A stretch of 64,000 bases of DNA from Bacillus sp. OV166 (GCF_900177675.1 NZ_FXWM01000001.1:1187001-1251000), one strand, 5' to 3'. Numbered from the stretch's first letter, positions 43,934 to 56,573 are shown. The notes: generated from the letters alone by a model not told the origin. Program-made: numbers and translations.

Positions 43934-45040
43934 TTAAAAATAACAGCTGGCGATACATTTCGAAGCGTTTTGCGATTTAATATAATCTGCAATAAGCTTT
44001 GTCATTTCCGCTGTCCCAACAAGGCGTCCATTTGCAACTTGAAGATCACCAGTGTGGAAGCCAGCATCTAAAACCGATTGGACAGCATCTTCAATCACTT
44101 TTGCTTCGTCATTCAATTGGAATGAATAGCGAAGCATCAGTGCTGCAGACAAAATCATTGCGACTGGATTGGCAATACCCTTACCAGCGATGTCTGGGGC
44201 AGAGCCATGAACAGGCTCATAAAGACCAACCCCATTTTCATTTAAACTAGCAGAAGGAAGCATACCAAGTGATCCTGTGATAACAGAGGCTTCATCGCTT
44301 AAAATGTCCCCAAATAGATTCTCCGTTACAATTACGTCGAACTGAGTTGGGTTAGTGATTAATTTCATAGCAGCAGCATCTACTAAAACATGTTCAACGG
44401 CTACATCTGGATACTGAGCTTTTTTCTCTTCGACAATTTCACGCCATAGCTTACTAGATTCAAGTACATTTGCTTTATCAACCGAAGTAAGATGACCGCT
44501 GCGCTGCTGAGCTGCTTGAAAGCCCTTATCGACAATTCTTTCAATCTCTTGACGAGAATAAACAAGCGTGTCTACAACGGAGTTTCCGTTGTAGCGGCGT
44601 TCACTTGGTGTTCCGAAATAAAGGCCGCCAGTTAATTCGCGAACGATAAGGAGGTCGCTCCCAGAGACTACTTCTTCCTTTAAGGGTGATGCATGAAGAA
44701 GGTTTTTAAATCCTTTGATCGGCCTTAAATTCGCATATAAATCAAGTGCCTTTCGGATTCCAAGCAAGCCTCGTTCAGGACGTAAATGGGAGGGATTGGT
44801 ATCCCATTTTGGCCCCCCAACAGCACCCAGCAAGACCGCATCTGCCTGTTTACAAGCATTAACGGTTGTTTCAGGAAGCGGTGTGCCGTAAAGGTCAATG
44901 GCTGCTCCTCCGATTTCATGGCTTTCAAAGCTAAAAGTATGATTGTATTCTTCAGCAATTGCATTTAACACGTCTTTTGCAGAGTTAATAACTTCCTTAC
45001 CAATGCCATCACCGGGAAGTAAGACAATTCGTTTTTTCAT
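43934..45040 (-). CDS. leuB: 3-isopropylmalate dehydrogenase
   Basis: 368 residues. NAD-dependent oxidative decarboxylation in leucine synthesis. Motifs are IVLLPGDGIGKEVINSA near residue 4, LLGAVGGPKWD near residue 70, LIVRELTGGLYFGTPSERR near residue 133 (substrate Arg/Tyr), NVLESSKLWREIV near residue 187 and YEPVHGSAPDIAGKGIANPV near residue 280. ATG 45040 follows GAGGAGG; the frame up to 45058 is not supported. Confidence 0.97.
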   Translation of the reverse strand: MKKRIVLLPGDGIGKEVINSAKDVLNAIAEEYNHTFSFESHEIGGAAIDLYGTPLPETTVNACKQADAVLLGAVGGPKWDTNPSHLRPERGLLGIRKALDLYANLRPIKGFKNLLHASPLKEEVVSGSDLLIVRELTGGLYFGTPSERRYNGNSVVDTLVYSRQEIERIVDKGFQAAQQRSGHLTSVDKANVLESSKLWREIVEEKKAQYPDVAVEHVLVDAAAMKLITNPTQFDVIVTENLFGDILSDEASVITGSLGMLPSASLNENGVGLYEPVHGSAPDIAGKGIANPVAMILSAALMLRYSFQLNDEAKVIEDAVQSVLDAGFHTGDLQVANGRLVGTAEMTKLIADYIKSQNASKCIASCYF

Positions 45041-45072
45041 TAGAAGCAACCTCCTCATTTTTTGTTTGTTTT

Positions 45073-47641
<2,569 letters not shown>

Positions 47642-47665
47642 CTATCATCCTTTCAAGGTAAATTA

Positions 47666-48187
47666 TTATTTTAGTAGGGTGTGGTGAGTTAGTTCGTTTA
47701 CTTGCGGTTGATGCCCGCGTAAAAGGGCGGTCAACCCTGTTCTGGCAATCTCTTTAATTCCATAAGGGCGAAGCAATTCTAGTAATGCATCGATTTTTTC
47801 AGGTTTGCCGGTGATTTGAATGGCTAAGCTATCCTTACTTACGTCAATAACAATCGCACGAAACGGATCAATAATTCCGTTAATCTCACTGCGGAGCTGG
47901 CTGCTGCTGGCTACTTTAATCAAGGCCAATTCGCGGACAACGACTGCTTTATCAGTAATATCAGAAACTTTTAAAACATCAATCTGTTTATTGAGTTGCT
48001 TTGTCACTTGTTCGAGACGCTGTTCATCTTCAATCTCGACAACCAGGGTCATTCTTGAAATACCTTCCGTTTCTGTTGGACCAACGGAAATACTTTCAAT
48101 ATTGAATTGCCGTCTTTGCAAAAGTCCAGTAACGCGGTTGAGTACACCGGCTCGATCCTGAACGGTTGCGGTAATGATTCGTTTCAT
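47666..48187 (-). CDS. ilvH: Acetolactate synthase small (regulatory) subunit
   Basis: 173 residues. N-terminal ACT domain: [20 protein letters not shown] at residues 3-22, then [20 protein letters not shown]. The C-terminal domain has [20 protein letters not shown]. Confers valine feedback control on IlvB. Its start overlaps the ilvB stop by four bases, so both subunits are made together. Confidence 0.96.
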   Translation of the reverse strand: MKRIITATVQDRAGVLNRVTGLLQRRQFNIESISVGPTETEGISRMTLVVEIEDEQRLEQVTKQLNKQIDVLKVSDITDKAVVVRELALIKVASSSQLRSEINGIIDPFRAIVIDVSKDSLAIQITGKPEKIDALLELLRPYGIKEIARTGLTALLRGHQPQVNELTHHTLLK

Positions 48188-49911
48188 GGTTTCACCCCAA
48201 TCATTTCATGGATTCCTTTGCCAGGGGCAATCATTGGGAATACTTTCTCTTGTTGAAGTACACGGCAATCAACTAATACCGGACCATTATGAGCAAATAC
48301 TTCTGGTAAAACAGTGATCAGTTCTTCTTGATTATTAACCCGATAGCCCTTAATCGAATAGCTGTCTGCAAGTTTGACAAAATCAGGCTGTGTATGAAGG
48401 ATCGATTCTGAAATACGGTTTCCGTGTAATAATTCCTGCCATTGGCGAACCATTCCAAGTGCGCCGTTGTTGACAATAATGATTTTTACAGGAAGGTTTC
48501 TTTCATAAATAATCGATAATTCCTGAAGTGTCATTTGAAAACCGCCATCTCCAACAATTGCAACAACGGTACTATCCGGTGCGGCAATTTGTGCGCCAAT
48601 CGCAGCAGGGAAGCCAAAGCCCATTGTCCCAAGTCCGCCAGAGGTAATCCAGCGGTGCGGCTCTTTAAAGGTGTAATACTGTGCTGCCCACATTTGGTGC
48701 TGCCCTACATCGGTTGCGACGATGGCGTCACCGTTCGTTACTTTATGGACTGCTTCAATGACCCATTGCGGACACATTCCGTTTGGATCATGCTTATACC
48801 AAAGCGGATATTCCTGCTTGTTTTGGCTCAGTTTTTCCAGCCATGCAGCAGAATTTGGTGATTCAATCGCTTGATCAAGCAGTTCAGTAAGTGCCTCTTT
48901 CGTATCAGAAACGATTGGGAGATTTGTTGGAACATTTTTACCAATTTCGGCTGGATCGATGTCAATATGGGCAACCTTCGCAAAAGGTGCGAAGTGTTTT
49001 AGATTTCCTGTTAGTCTGTCATCGAAGCGGGCTCCAAAATTGATAAGCAGATCACATTCGTAAATGGCCGTGTTAGCTGCATATGTTCCGTGCATTCCAC
49101 CCATTCCTAACGAGAGGGGATGATCTGCCGGAAAAGTACCAAGTCCAAGTAAAGTTGTGACCACCGGGATCTGGTGTTTTTCCGCCAAAGCCGTTAGTTC
49201 AGCAGATGCTTTCCCATGGAGAACACCCGCGCCTGAAAGAATTACAGGCTTGATAGCCTTTGAAATCGAATCGGCAAGCTTTTTAATTTGTAATGGATTT
49301 GGCTTTGTTGTTGGCTGGTATCCAGGTAAATTAATGCTCGCTTCTTCAGGTTCATTCGTTAATACTCCGGCGGAAATATCTTTAGGGACGTCGACTAAGA
49401 CTGGCCCAGGCCGTCCGGTAGAAGCAATATGAAAAGCTTCCTTGACGATGCGTGGTAAGTCCTCGATCGATTGAACCTGAAAGTTATGTTTGGTAATTGG
49501 TGTTGTAATCGCCATAACATCAGCCTCTTGGAAGGCGTCAGTTCCAATGACACTTCGTGCAACCTGACCTGTGAATATAACAAGCGGCAGGGAATCCATC
49601 ATCGCATCAGTTATTCCTGTCACAAGGTTGGTCGCCCCAGGTCCTGATGTGGCAAGAACGACTCCAGGTTTCCCTGTAACTCGGGCATACCCTTCAGCTG
49701 CATGGATCATTCCTTGTTCATGTCGGAAGAGAATATGCTTGATTGTACCCTGGGCGCGGTAAATGGCATCATAGATTGGAAGGACGGCACCCCCGGGATA
49801 TCCAAACAGCGTTTCCACACCTTCTTTTTTCAGTAAGTCGATGAGAAGGTCTGCACCGGTTCTCGGCTCTGTTGTAGTTTGGACCTCAAGCTTTTTTGCT
49901 TCTACTTTCAC
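48184..49911 (-). CDS. ilvB: Acetolactate synthase large subunit
   Basis: 575 residues. Thiamine-diphosphate enzyme making acetolactate or acetohydroxybutyrate. Motifs are [20 protein letters not shown] near residue 30, [20 protein letters not shown] near residue 61 (catalytic Glu), [15 protein letters not shown] near residue 89 and [20 protein letters not shown] near residue 447 (ThDP-binding GDG..N). It starts at GTG 49911, 9 bases after AAGGAGG. It lies directly downstream of the T-box leader and of a possible CodY-controlled promoter. Confidence 0.97.
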   Translation of the reverse strand: MKVEAKKLEVQTTTEPRTGADLLIDLLKKEGVETLFGYPGGAVLPIYDAIYRAQGTIKHILFRHEQGMIHAAEGYARVTGKPGVVLATSGPGATNLVTGITDAMMDSLPLVIFTGQVARSVIGTDAFQEADVMAITTPITKHNFQVQSIEDLPRIVKEAFHIASTGRPGPVLVDVPKDISAGVLTNEPEEASINLPGYQPTTKPNPLQIKKLADSISKAIKPVILSGAGVLHGKASAELTALAEKHQIPVVTTLLGLGTFPADHPLSLGMGGMHGTYAANTAIYECDLLINFGARFDDRLTGNLKHFAPFAKVAHIDIDPAEIGKNVPTNLPIVSDTKEALTELLDQAIESPNSAAWLEKLSQNKQEYPLWYKHDPNGMCPQWVIEAVHKVTNGDAIVATDVGQHQMWAAQYYTFKEPHRWITSGGLGTMGFGFPAAIGAQIAAPDSTVVAIVGDGGFQMTLQELSIIYERNLPVKIIIVNNGALGMVRQWQELLHGNRISESILHTQPDFVKLADSYSIKGYRVNNQEELITVLPEVFAHNGPVLVDCRVLQQEKVFPMIAPGKGIHEMIGVKP

Positions 49912-49979
49912 GTCATAATCCCTCCTTAAGGGTAAAAATTAAATGTAGATGTCGGAAAATAGTGATTTGTTTTTTTTGT

Positions 49980-50014
49980 ATTATAATATAGAAATTGTAA
50001 ATAAACAGAAAATT
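49980..50014 (-). promoter_or_regulatory. Possible second ilvB promoter with CodY-like box downstream of the T-box
   Basis: On the minus strand TATAAT (49985-49980) lies about 65 bases before the ilvB start. AATAAACAGAAAATT (plus strand 50000-50014) matches the CodY consensus AATTTTCWGAAAATT with three mismatches and covers the expected -35, which is otherwise weak (CTGTTT). Repression of T-box-independent transcription by CodY is an inference. Confidence 0.4.
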
Positions 50015-50060
50015 TTGTTGGTAAAACGTCGGAATCTGACAATAAATCTTTATGCATAGT

Positions 50061-50135
50061 TAAAAAGGCCCATTCTCCACGAATTAACTGCAAAAACGAA
50101 AACATAAGCAGAATAATCGGGGAGAAAAGGCCTTT
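50061..50135 (-). terminator. T-box-controlled terminator of the ilvB leader
   Basis: AAAGGCC (50135-50129) pairs with GGCCTTT (50070-50064) and TTCTCC (50126-50121) with GGAGAA (50078-50073), followed by TTTTT on the minus strand. It competes with the antiterminator around the T-box core. Confidence 0.75.
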
Positions 50136-50385
50136 CATTTTCTCGGTACCACCCGGTTTTACAGTATCCTTACGAATACTGCCTTATGAAGCGATCCACT
50201 AAAACATAGAACGCTTCTTTTTGTAACAGGTGCTCAAAAGTATATGCACCCGATTGAGCCTACTAAAGTCAGGACCGTTCAGCTCAACACTCAGGGATGA
50301 TGTCGGAATAAGTTGTATTACTGGGCTTCCAGCAACCCCAGCTCTCTGAAAATACTAAATCTTATTCCTTTATTCCCGTCATCGA
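50061..50385 (-). promoter_or_regulatory. T-box leader upstream of ilvB, isoleucine-type specifier (ATC)
   Basis: On the minus strand the T-box core GGGTGGTACC sits at about 50153-50144, with bulge TGGT suited to a tRNA ending A-CCA. Stem I runs from GATGA (50383-50379): GGGA pairs with TCCC, then the specifier loop reads GAC-ATC-A (ATC at 50301-50299), then GGAATAAG/CTTATTCC and the distal arm with AGAGAG and GCTGGAAGCCC. The 3' TGAG beside GATGA gives the K-turn. The rival terminator uses AAAGGCC/GGCCTTT plus TTCTCC/GGAGAA and ends in Ts at about 50061. Uncharged tRNA-Ile would thus open ilvB-leuD. Confidence 0.85.
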
Positions 50386-50485
50386 TTTATTCGCTATTTT
50401 TTTGTCAAAAGATCTTCATTTAACGCTTTTAGTACCTTAACTTCCTTAGGAAGGGGAGGGGTACTACGAATTCCCATTGGTATTT

Positions 50486-52156
50486 CTAAAATTTCATAAT
50501 CCCGCCAGTATTGGCAGATGTAACGAGTTTTGCATATTTTGCAAGGTAACCTGTTTTGATTTTTGGCTCTGGTTTTACCCATGCCTTACGTCTTTCTTCT
50601 AACACTTCATCATCTACAAGAAGTTCAATCGAGCGTGCTTCAAGATCGATTAAGATTTTGTCTCCATTTTCAACAAGGGCGATTGGTCCGCCTTCGGCTG
50701 CTTCAGGAGAGATATGACCGATGGAGATACCACGGCTGGCTCCTGAGAAGCGTCCATCTGTAATTAGGGCAACTTCTTTGCCTAATCCACGACCCATAAT
50801 TGCGGAAGTAGGAGCAAGCATCTCAGGCATTCCTGGACCGCCTTTTGGACCTTCATAGCGGATAACGACTACGTGTCCGGCTTCAACTGTCCCATTATTA
50901 ATATTTTCTTGTGCATCATCCTGAGATTCAAAAACGATTGCTTCACCCAAGAAGGTTTTTATCGATGGATCAACTGCACCCACCTTGATTACACCACCAT
51001 CTGGAGCAATGTTTCCATATAGGATGGATAGTCCACCAACAGGGCTATATGGATTGTCTTTTGTCCGGATGACGGTTTCATTCGTGATTGTTGCTTCCTT
51101 CACATTTTCAGAAAGTGTTTTTCCGGTAATGGTTAAACAGTTATCATGCAAGGCGCCTTCCAATTTATAAAGTTCATTAATAATGGCACTAACACCGCCT
51201 GCATGATGAATGTCTTCCATTGAATAATCGGATGCTGGCATAATTTTAGCTAGATAAGGAACTCTCTCAGCAATTTTGTTTATCTCACGTAAATCGTATT
51301 CAATCCCGGCTTCATGGGCAATGGCTAATGTATGAAGCACTGTATTGGTTGAACCACCCATGGCCATATCTAGGGCAAAGGCATTATCGATTGCCTCTCT
51401 AGTAATAATGTCACGTGGTTTAATATCTTTTTTTACTAATTCGATTAGATGCCTTGCTGCTTGACGAATTAATTCATGCCTCTCATCTGACGTTGCAACA
51501 ATTGTTCCGTTGCCAGGAACCGTCATTCCTAATACTTCCATTAGACAGTTCATTGAGTTGGCTGTAAACATCCCTGAACATGACCCGCAAGTAGGGCAGG
51601 CATTGTTTTCAATGTCAAGCAGTTCCTTTTGGCTGATTGTACCGTTATGGTAAGCCCCAACACCTTCAAATACAGAAGTAAGGGAAAGGTTCTTTCCAGT
51701 TGAAGGCGAAACACCTGCTTCCATCGGTCCACCTGATACAAATACAGAAGGGACGTTTGTTCTCGCTGCTGCCATTAACATTCCAGGTGTAATCTTGTCA
51801 CAGTTTGGAATGTAAAAAACACCATCGAACCAATGAGCATTAATTACTGTTTCGGCACTATCAGCGATAAGTTCACGACTTGGAAGGGAATATCGCATTC
51901 CAATATGTCCCATCGCAATGCCATCATCCACACCAATCGTATTGAATTCGAATGGAATACCGCCAGCCTCACGGATGGCTTCTTTTACAATCTCACCGAA
52001 ATGATTAAGGTGTTTGTGTCCTGGGATAATTTCAATAAACGAGTTACAGACGCCGATAAACGGCTTTTCGAGATCACTCGTTTTAACCCCTGTTGCATAT
52101 AAAAGGCTCCGGTGGGGTGCCCGATCAATTCCCTTTTTAATCATATCGCTACGCAT
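50486..52156 (-). CDS. ilvD: Dihydroxy-acid dehydratase
   Basis: 556 residues. Fe-S enzyme making the 2-keto acids of valine and isoleucine. Motifs are [17 protein letters not shown] near residue 35, [16 protein letters not shown] near residue 115 (cluster Cys), [19 protein letters not shown] near residue 187 (cluster Cys) and [20 protein letters not shown] near residue 462. GGAG lies 11 bases before the ATG. It lies upstream of the T-box, so it is outside that control and is transcribed with ilvE. Confidence 0.97.
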   Translation of the reverse strand: MRSDMIKKGIDRAPHRSLLYATGVKTSDLEKPFIGVCNSFIEIIPGHKHLNHFGEIVKEAIREAGGIPFEFNTIGVDDGIAMGHIGMRYSLPSRELIADSAETVINAHWFDGVFYIPNCDKITPGMLMAAARTNVPSVFVSGGPMEAGVSPSTGKNLSLTSVFEGVGAYHNGTISQKELLDIENNACPTCGSCSGMFTANSMNCLMEVLGMTVPGNGTIVATSDERHELIRQAARHLIELVKKDIKPRDIITREAIDNAFALDMAMGGSTNTVLHTLAIAHEAGIEYDLREINKIAERVPYLAKIMPASDYSMEDIHHAGGVSAIINELYKLEGALHDNCLTITGKTLSENVKEATITNETVIRTKDNPYSPVGGLSILYGNIAPDGGVIKVGAVDPSIKTFLGEAIVFESQDDAQENINNGTVEAGHVVVIRYEGPKGGPGMPEMLAPTSAIMGRGLGKEVALITDGRFSGASRGISIGHISPEAAEGGPIALVENGDKILIDLEARSIELLVDDEVLEERRKAWVKPEPKIKTGYLAKYAKLVTSANTGGIMKF

Positions 52157-52169
52157 ATTAATTTAGCTC

Positions 52170-53078
52170 CTAACTGACGATTGCATGGTTTGAACCTGTT
52201 GGGTAACAAGCCACTCCGTCTGTTGTTACAATTTTCCTGAATTCTTCTAAAAGAACTTTAGTAACTTCACCAGGTGTTCCATCACTAATTTTACGGCCAT
52301 CCACATCAATAACTGCAATTACTTCTACAGCTGTGCCGGTTAAGAACACCTCATCAGCCACATAGACATCATGTCTAGTAAATGGTGATTCACGGACTTC
52401 AAAGCCCTTGGCTCTTGCAATATCTAGGATAGCGTTACGGGTAATTCCTTCTAATGCCCCTAAATAAACAGGCGGGGTATAGATGGCACCATTTTTTACA
52501 ATAAAGATATTGTCAGCTGAGCCTTCAGTAACATAACCCTGATCATTAAGCATTAATGCTTCCTCAACGCCAGCTTGATTAGCCTCTAATTTTACTAGAA
52601 TATTATTTAAATAGTTAAGTGATTTAATCTGTGGACTTAGGACATCTGGGCGATTCCTTCGACTCGCAACAGATGCAATTTTAATTCCACGTTCGTAATA
52701 CTCTTTAGGATACATGCTAAGTTCTTCAGCAATAATAATGACGCTTGGCTTCGAGCAGGAAGAAGGGTCTAGGCCGAGATTCCCTTTTCCACGGGAAACA
52801 ACGACACGAATATAGGCGCTTTCTAGCTGATTTTTTCTAATTGTCTCGACGATTAATTGAGTCATTTCCTCCTGTGTGTATGGAATATTCAGCATAATGG
52901 ATTGTGCTGATTCATACAGTCTTTTCAGGTGAGCATCGAGTCTAAAGACGTTTCCGCTATAAACGCGTATGCCTTCAAACACACCATCACCATATAAAAA
53001 ACCATGATCGAAAACTGAAACTACAGCATCTTCTTTCTTGACGAACTCGCCGCCAAGGAAAATCCATTGACTCCCCAA
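52170..53078 (-). CDS. ilvE: Branched-chain amino acid aminotransferase (class IV)
   Basis: 302 residues. PLP enzyme for the last step of Val, Ile and Leu synthesis. Motifs are FDHGFLYGDGVFEGIRVYSG near residue 24, then SLNYLNNILVKLEANQ near residue 157 (PLP Lys just before), ALMLNDQGYVTEGSADNIFI near residue 176 and GITRNAILDIARAKG near residue 211. The TTG at 53078 is preferred over GTG 53087, which lies directly against the GAGGAG site. It is the first gene of the minus-strand ilv-leu cluster, with its own promoter. Confidence 0.94.
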   Translation of the reverse strand: MGSQWIFLGGEFVKKEDAVVSVFDHGFLYGDGVFEGIRVYSGNVFRLDAHLKRLYESAQSIMLNIPYTQEEMTQLIVETIRKNQLESAYIRVVVSRGKGNLGLDPSSCSKPSVIIIAEELSMYPKEYYERGIKIASVASRRNRPDVLSPQIKSLNYLNNILVKLEANQAGVEEALMLNDQGYVTEGSADNIFIVKNGAIYTPPVYLGALEGITRNAILDIARAKGFEVRESPFTRHDVYVADEVFLTGTAVEVIAVIDVDGRKISDGTPGEVTKVLLEEFRKIVTTDGVACYPTGSNHAIVS

Positions 53079-53486
53079 CCTAACCACTCCTCTTTTGTGA
53101 TAGAACGCTTTAAATGACTAAACAAATTTTTTAAAAGAATTGCCATACCCATCTCCAAATGGTGAGGAGCTATGACAGTTATTGAATAGATGATTATTTT
53201 CGATAATCATACAACCAATCGAAAACATGGTCAATATAAAAATCTGACAATTCAAATAAATCAAAAAAGTTGATAGCGTTTACATTATTGTTGTGATAAG
53301 GAAAACAGCGAAAAAAATTTTTTTGAAATTTTTTTATTTTTAGGTTATTTTGTCCTCGAAATGGATTGAAACGAGGGAATATTCAGAGGTAAGTAAGAGG
53401 GTGGTGTTGCAAAGTGGATTATATTTCAAACTTAAAATTTTTAATTCTGGACAAAAAAACACTAGTTTAAAATAGTGTTCATATGC
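53079..53486 (-). promoter_or_regulatory. ilvE promoter region with CodY-like boxes
   Basis: No gene is seen. On the minus strand TTGACC (53234-53229), a 17-base spacer and TATGAT (53211-53206) form a good sigma-A promoter about 130 bases before ilvE. A perfect 8-base hairpin (ATGATTAT/ATAATCAT, loop CGAAA) begins at the -10. CodY-like sequences lie just upstream of the -35 (53238-53252, four mismatches) and at 53316-53330 (three mismatches). CodY control is plausible for this pathway but is not proved here. Confidence 0.6.
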
Positions 53487-54218
53487 TCAAAGCTTTGCAA
53501 GATGTTCATATACTTCTCGTAAATTACTATATCCGTTTTTTTGAGCTATTTTTAAATAGCTGGACCAAATTTGCGCTGTCATGATTGCATCGCCAAGTGC
53601 ATGGTGGCGATCTTTTATAACAATCCCACATTTATGGCAGACTTCTTCTAGTGGTAATGATTTCATTGATGAATCTGAAAGTCGAATTAAGAAGGAGGTA
53701 TCGATGATTCGATGTTCAAATCGAGTCTTTAACAGATCCCATGTCATTTTTTGCATAAAGGACTTTTCATGTTTAGAGTGATGTGCGACAAGGATATGAC
53801 TTTGTGTATACTTGAAAAATTGAACTAAGACATCCCTGGCATCTGGTGCATCCCGCAATTGATCTTCATGAATATTTGTTAAAGTAGAAATTTCTGAGGT
53901 AAGAGGAAGGTCTGATTTAACAAGGGAATAAAAAGTATGATTATCCTCGATATGCGGACCGATCATTTTTACAGCTCCAATCGATAGGACACGATCTCCC
54001 TTTTCTGGATAAAACCCAGTGGTTTCCAAATCAAAGACAACGACTTCTAATTCGTTAAGCGGGGTATCTAAGTTGTTTTTTACTTTCATTTCTTTCTGGA
54101 GCTGCCGGATGAACGAGAGCTGTTGAGGATTACTTTGTCCCTGAATCCCAGCATAAATATTAGAACTAAGCTTGCCGGATATTAGCCTAAAGTATTGTGC
54201 TAAATCATTCATTCTCAT
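53487..54218 (-). CDS. DEDDh-family 3'-5' exonuclease (DNA polymerase III epsilon-like)
   Basis: 243 residues. Exonuclease motifs: VVFDLETTGFYPEKGDRVLS near residue 58 (ExoI, DxE), ILVAHHSKHEKSFM near residue 137 (ExoII) and HHALGDAIMTAQIW near residue 209 (ExoIII, H...D). The N-terminal 45 residues are helical. It likely trims single-stranded DNA or RNA ends. AAGGAGGGG precedes the ATG at 54218, 1 base from the DUF294 stop, so the two are co-transcribed. Confidence 0.88.
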   Translation of the reverse strand: MRMNDLAQYFRLISGKLSSNIYAGIQGQSNPQQLSFIRQLQKEMKVKNNLDTPLNELEVVVFDLETTGFYPEKGDRVLSIGAVKMIGPHIEDNHTFYSLVKSDLPLTSEISTLTNIHEDQLRDAPDARDVLVQFFKYTQSHILVAHHSKHEKSFMQKMTWDLLKTRFEHRIIDTSFLIRLSDSSMKSLPLEEVCHKCGIVIKDRHHALGDAIMTAQIWSSYLKIAQKNGYSNLREVYEHLAKL

Positions 54219-54219
54219 G

Positions 54220-55176
54220 TTACCCCTCCTTTTCTATTAATTTTCTTACAGTTTGATGAAGAGTTACCCCATTTTTAATGATGTCTTTCATTTCATTCTT
54301 TTGCTCTTTTGTTAGGTTGTCGACTGGTAAATAGTGACCAGAATCATAGTCTGTGTGACTGGCAAAAAGAAGACGATAGTTTAACAGTTTTAAAAACATA
54401 TTTGTATATAAATCCTTGTCATGTATCTGAAGTTTGTCTAGCCTTAATAGGGTAGAGGTCTCTTGTAGATTTTCTTTAACTGCCAATAGACGAGCTGCAT
54501 TCACATATGGAAAGAGGGCAGTCTCCTTTATATTTAGAGATCCAGTATGTACCCCATGGGTCTCCACTAAAAGCTGACCTAATACGCCAATGCCCTTTTT
54601 GAAATGTAGAGTATTGTTTGACATTCTTGACAGAAGTTGTTCCGTTTGAACTGTTTGATAAACAAAGGTTTTTAGTTGTTCCAAGAGTTGATGCTTTCCA
54701 TAAAAAGAACGTCCATCAATAAAAATGAGTAGATACCGTAACGATTCCCAAGATGCCTCTAGGGCCCAGTTCTTTATTTGTTTCTCCCATTCGGAATGGG
54801 ACTTACACCAAAACGGATTGCCTGACATGACACCGCCATCGCAATAAGGATAGCCTACTTGATAAAGACCTTTTGAAATTTCCTTTCCTAATGACAAAAA
54901 ATAAGCTTTTGCTTCTGTAGTTGGATCGAGATAAACAATTCCATGGTCCTGGTCACTCCATACAGATTGTTCAAAACGTCCGGCACTCCCCATCACAAAG
55001 AAAGAAAAGGTAGACGGCGGCGGACCATATCGAGCAAGAACTTCTTTCAGTGATATCTCCAATACTTGTTTAATCATGTTGTCATGAAGTTCGTTTAATT
55101 TAAAGTGATCATGTACAACGGGCTTCATGTGAAATCTTCTATATTCTGCAATGGCTGAGTAGGTATTATCATTCAT
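54220..55176 (-). CDS. DUF294-type putative nucleotidyltransferase
   Basis: 318 residues. FFVMGSAGRFEQSVWSDQDH near residue 60 is the nucleotidyltransferase GS...D.D core, followed by YPYCDGGVMSGNPFWCKSHS near residue 110, both conserved in the DUF294 family; the helical C-terminal region (about 180-318) is the DUF294_C domain. Relatives are often fused to CBS and cyclic-nucleotide-binding domains, but here they are absent. It lies between amt and an exonuclease gene. A role in nitrogen signalling (GlnD-like) is only a guess. ATG 55176 follows GGAGGTGAT. Confidence 0.82.
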   Translation of the reverse strand: MNDNTYSAIAEYRRFHMKPVVHDHFKLNELHDNMIKQVLEISLKEVLARYGPPPSTFSFFVMGSAGRFEQSVWSDQDHGIVYLDPTTEAKAYFLSLGKEISKGLYQVGYPYCDGGVMSGNPFWCKSHSEWEKQIKNWALEASWESLRYLLIFIDGRSFYGKHQLLEQLKTFVYQTVQTEQLLSRMSNNTLHFKKGIGVLGQLLVETHGVHTGSLNIKETALFPYVNAARLLAVKENLQETSTLLRLDKLQIHDKDLYTNMFLKLLNYRLLFASHTDYDSGHYLPVDNLTKEQKNEMKDIIKNGVTLHQTVRKLIEKEG

Positions 55177-55205
55177 GTTTATCACCTCCACTTAAAAAAT
55201 CTAGA

Positions 55206-55239
55206 AAGTGTGCAAGCCCTAAATAGGAGTTGCACACTT
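55206..55239 (-). terminator. Hairpin terminator after amt
   Basis: AAGTGTGCAA (55206-55215) pairs with TTGCACACTT (55230-55239). On the minus strand a short T-run follows after CTAGA, so termination may be partial and DUF294 may be partly co-transcribed. Confidence 0.6.
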
Positions 55240-55250
55240 CATTATTACAA

Positions 55251-56510
55251 TTAAAAAGCCTTTGTTTGTTCCGCTTTAAGCAATTCGGGATATCCATAGC
55301 TACCGTGCTCGCTCATATCTAAGCCCATAATCTCTTCTTCTTCTGTGACACGCAAGCCATTCATTGCTTTTTTAATAATGGCGAGCAAGATAAAGGATGC
55401 GACCAAGGCGAAGGCACCAGAGGCGATAACGCCTAATGCTTGAACCCCGAGCTGATGGAAGCCGCCGCCATAAAATAATCCAGGTTTTCCGACCGTGGCT
55501 AATTCTTTTGTGGCAAAGAAACCAGTCGATAACGTTCCCCAGACACCAGCAGTACCATGTACAGATAGTGCTGCGATTGGATCATCAATTCCTTTTTTCT
55601 CAAAGAAGCGAATACTATAAAATACAAGAATACCAGAGATAAAACCAATCAGGACAGCGGCCCAAGTATCAACAAATGCACAAGAAGCAGTAATCGCTAC
55701 GAGGCCTGCTAATGCACCATTTAACATCATTGGAACATCTGCCTTACCCAATACGATCCAGGAGATAATCATTGCGGCAACAGTACCAGCAGCAGCACCA
55801 AGGTTTGTATTTAATGCGACGAAGCCAAAGAAACCTTTGTCCACGGATAATGTACTGCCCGCGTTAAATCCGAACCATCCAACCCATAAGAGTAAAACAC
55901 TTAGTGCTGTAAATACTTGGTTATGACCAGCTAGATTATTGGCGGAACCATCTTTATTAAATTTTCCGATACGTGGTTTTAATAGAATCGTAGCTGCCAA
56001 TGCCGCCATAGCACCAGTTAAGTGAACAACGGTTGAACCAGCGAAATCTTGTTGACCAATCTCTGCTAACCAGCCGCCGCCCCAAATCCAGTGAGCAATT
56101 GGAGGATAAACAATAACAGAAAATAATACCGCGAATACGAGATAGACGCCTAATTTTGCTCGTTCAGCAAACCCGCCAAATGCAATCGTTAAGGAAATAC
56201 CTGCAAAAGCTAATTGGAACAAAAAGAAAACAGAACCAGAAAGTGATAAACTATCGATATCATAGCCTGAGTATAAGAAGTCAGAAAATCCTATAAGTGC
56301 ATTTCCTTTTCCGAAAATTAGTCCAAATCCAACTGCCCAAAATACAATCGAGCTAATACTAAATGTGAGAATGGTTTTACCAGCAATATGTCCTGCATTT
56401 TTCATTCGGGTGGAACCTGTTTCTAACAGGATGAACCCGCCGATCATTAAAATGACAAGTATCGCTCCTAGCATTACCCAAAGACTGTTCATTAAGAATA
56501 AAGTATCCAT
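55251..56510 (-). CDS. amt: Ammonium transporter (Amt family)
   Basis: 419 residues with eleven predicted membrane helices. Family motifs are GGFILLETGSTRMKNAGHIA near residue 24, AFGGFAERAKLGVYL near residue 110, IAHWIWGGGWLAEIGQQDFAG near residue 136 region (DFAGSTVVHLTGAMAAL, conserved Asp and first His) and LSVHGTAGVWGTLSTGFFA near residue 313 (second His of the pore). It imports ammonium when nitrogen is scarce. Two TnrA-like boxes precede it, and tnrA lies next to it. No glnK (P-II) gene is adjacent, unlike nrgAB of B. subtilis. Confidence 0.95.
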   Translation of the reverse strand: MDTLFLMNSLWVMLGAILVILMIGGFILLETGSTRMKNAGHIAGKTILTFSISSIVFWAVGFGLIFGKGNALIGFSDFLYSGYDIDSLSLSGSVFFLFQLAFAGISLTIAFGGFAERAKLGVYLVFAVLFSVIVYPPIAHWIWGGGWLAEIGQQDFAGSTVVHLTGAMAALAATILLKPRIGKFNKDGSANNLAGHNQVFTALSVLLLWVGWFGFNAGSTLSVDKGFFGFVALNTNLGAAAGTVAAMIISWIVLGKADVPMMLNGALAGLVAITASCAFVDTWAAVLIGFISGILVFYSIRFFEKKGIDDPIAALSVHGTAGVWGTLSTGFFATKELATVGKPGLFYGGGFHQLGVQALGVIASGAFALVASFILLAIIKKAMNGLRVTEEEEIMGLDMSEHGSYGYPELLKAEQTKAF

Positions 56511-56532
56511 TTTTTCTCCCCCTTTTAAATGA

Positions 56533-56573
56533 TGTTAATTTTCTTAACATTCGGTATGTTAGTATTCTTACAT
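56533..56573 (-). promoter_or_regulatory. TnrA boxes upstream of amt
   Basis: TGTTAATTTTCTTAACA (56533-56549) matches TGTNAN7TNACA exactly. ATGTTAGTATTCTTACAT (56556-56573) is a second, one base short in its spacer. Both lie just before the amt start. Confidence 0.75.

Noticed and set aside
50305..50312. CTT (Leu) as the T-box specifier
   Set aside because: This triplet lies inside the fully paired GGAATAAG/CTTATTCC helix, while ATC falls in the loop next to the K-turn.
50394..50582. Minus-strand 62-codon frame at the end of ilvD
   Set aside because: It overlaps the 3' end of ilvD in another frame and has no supporting motif.
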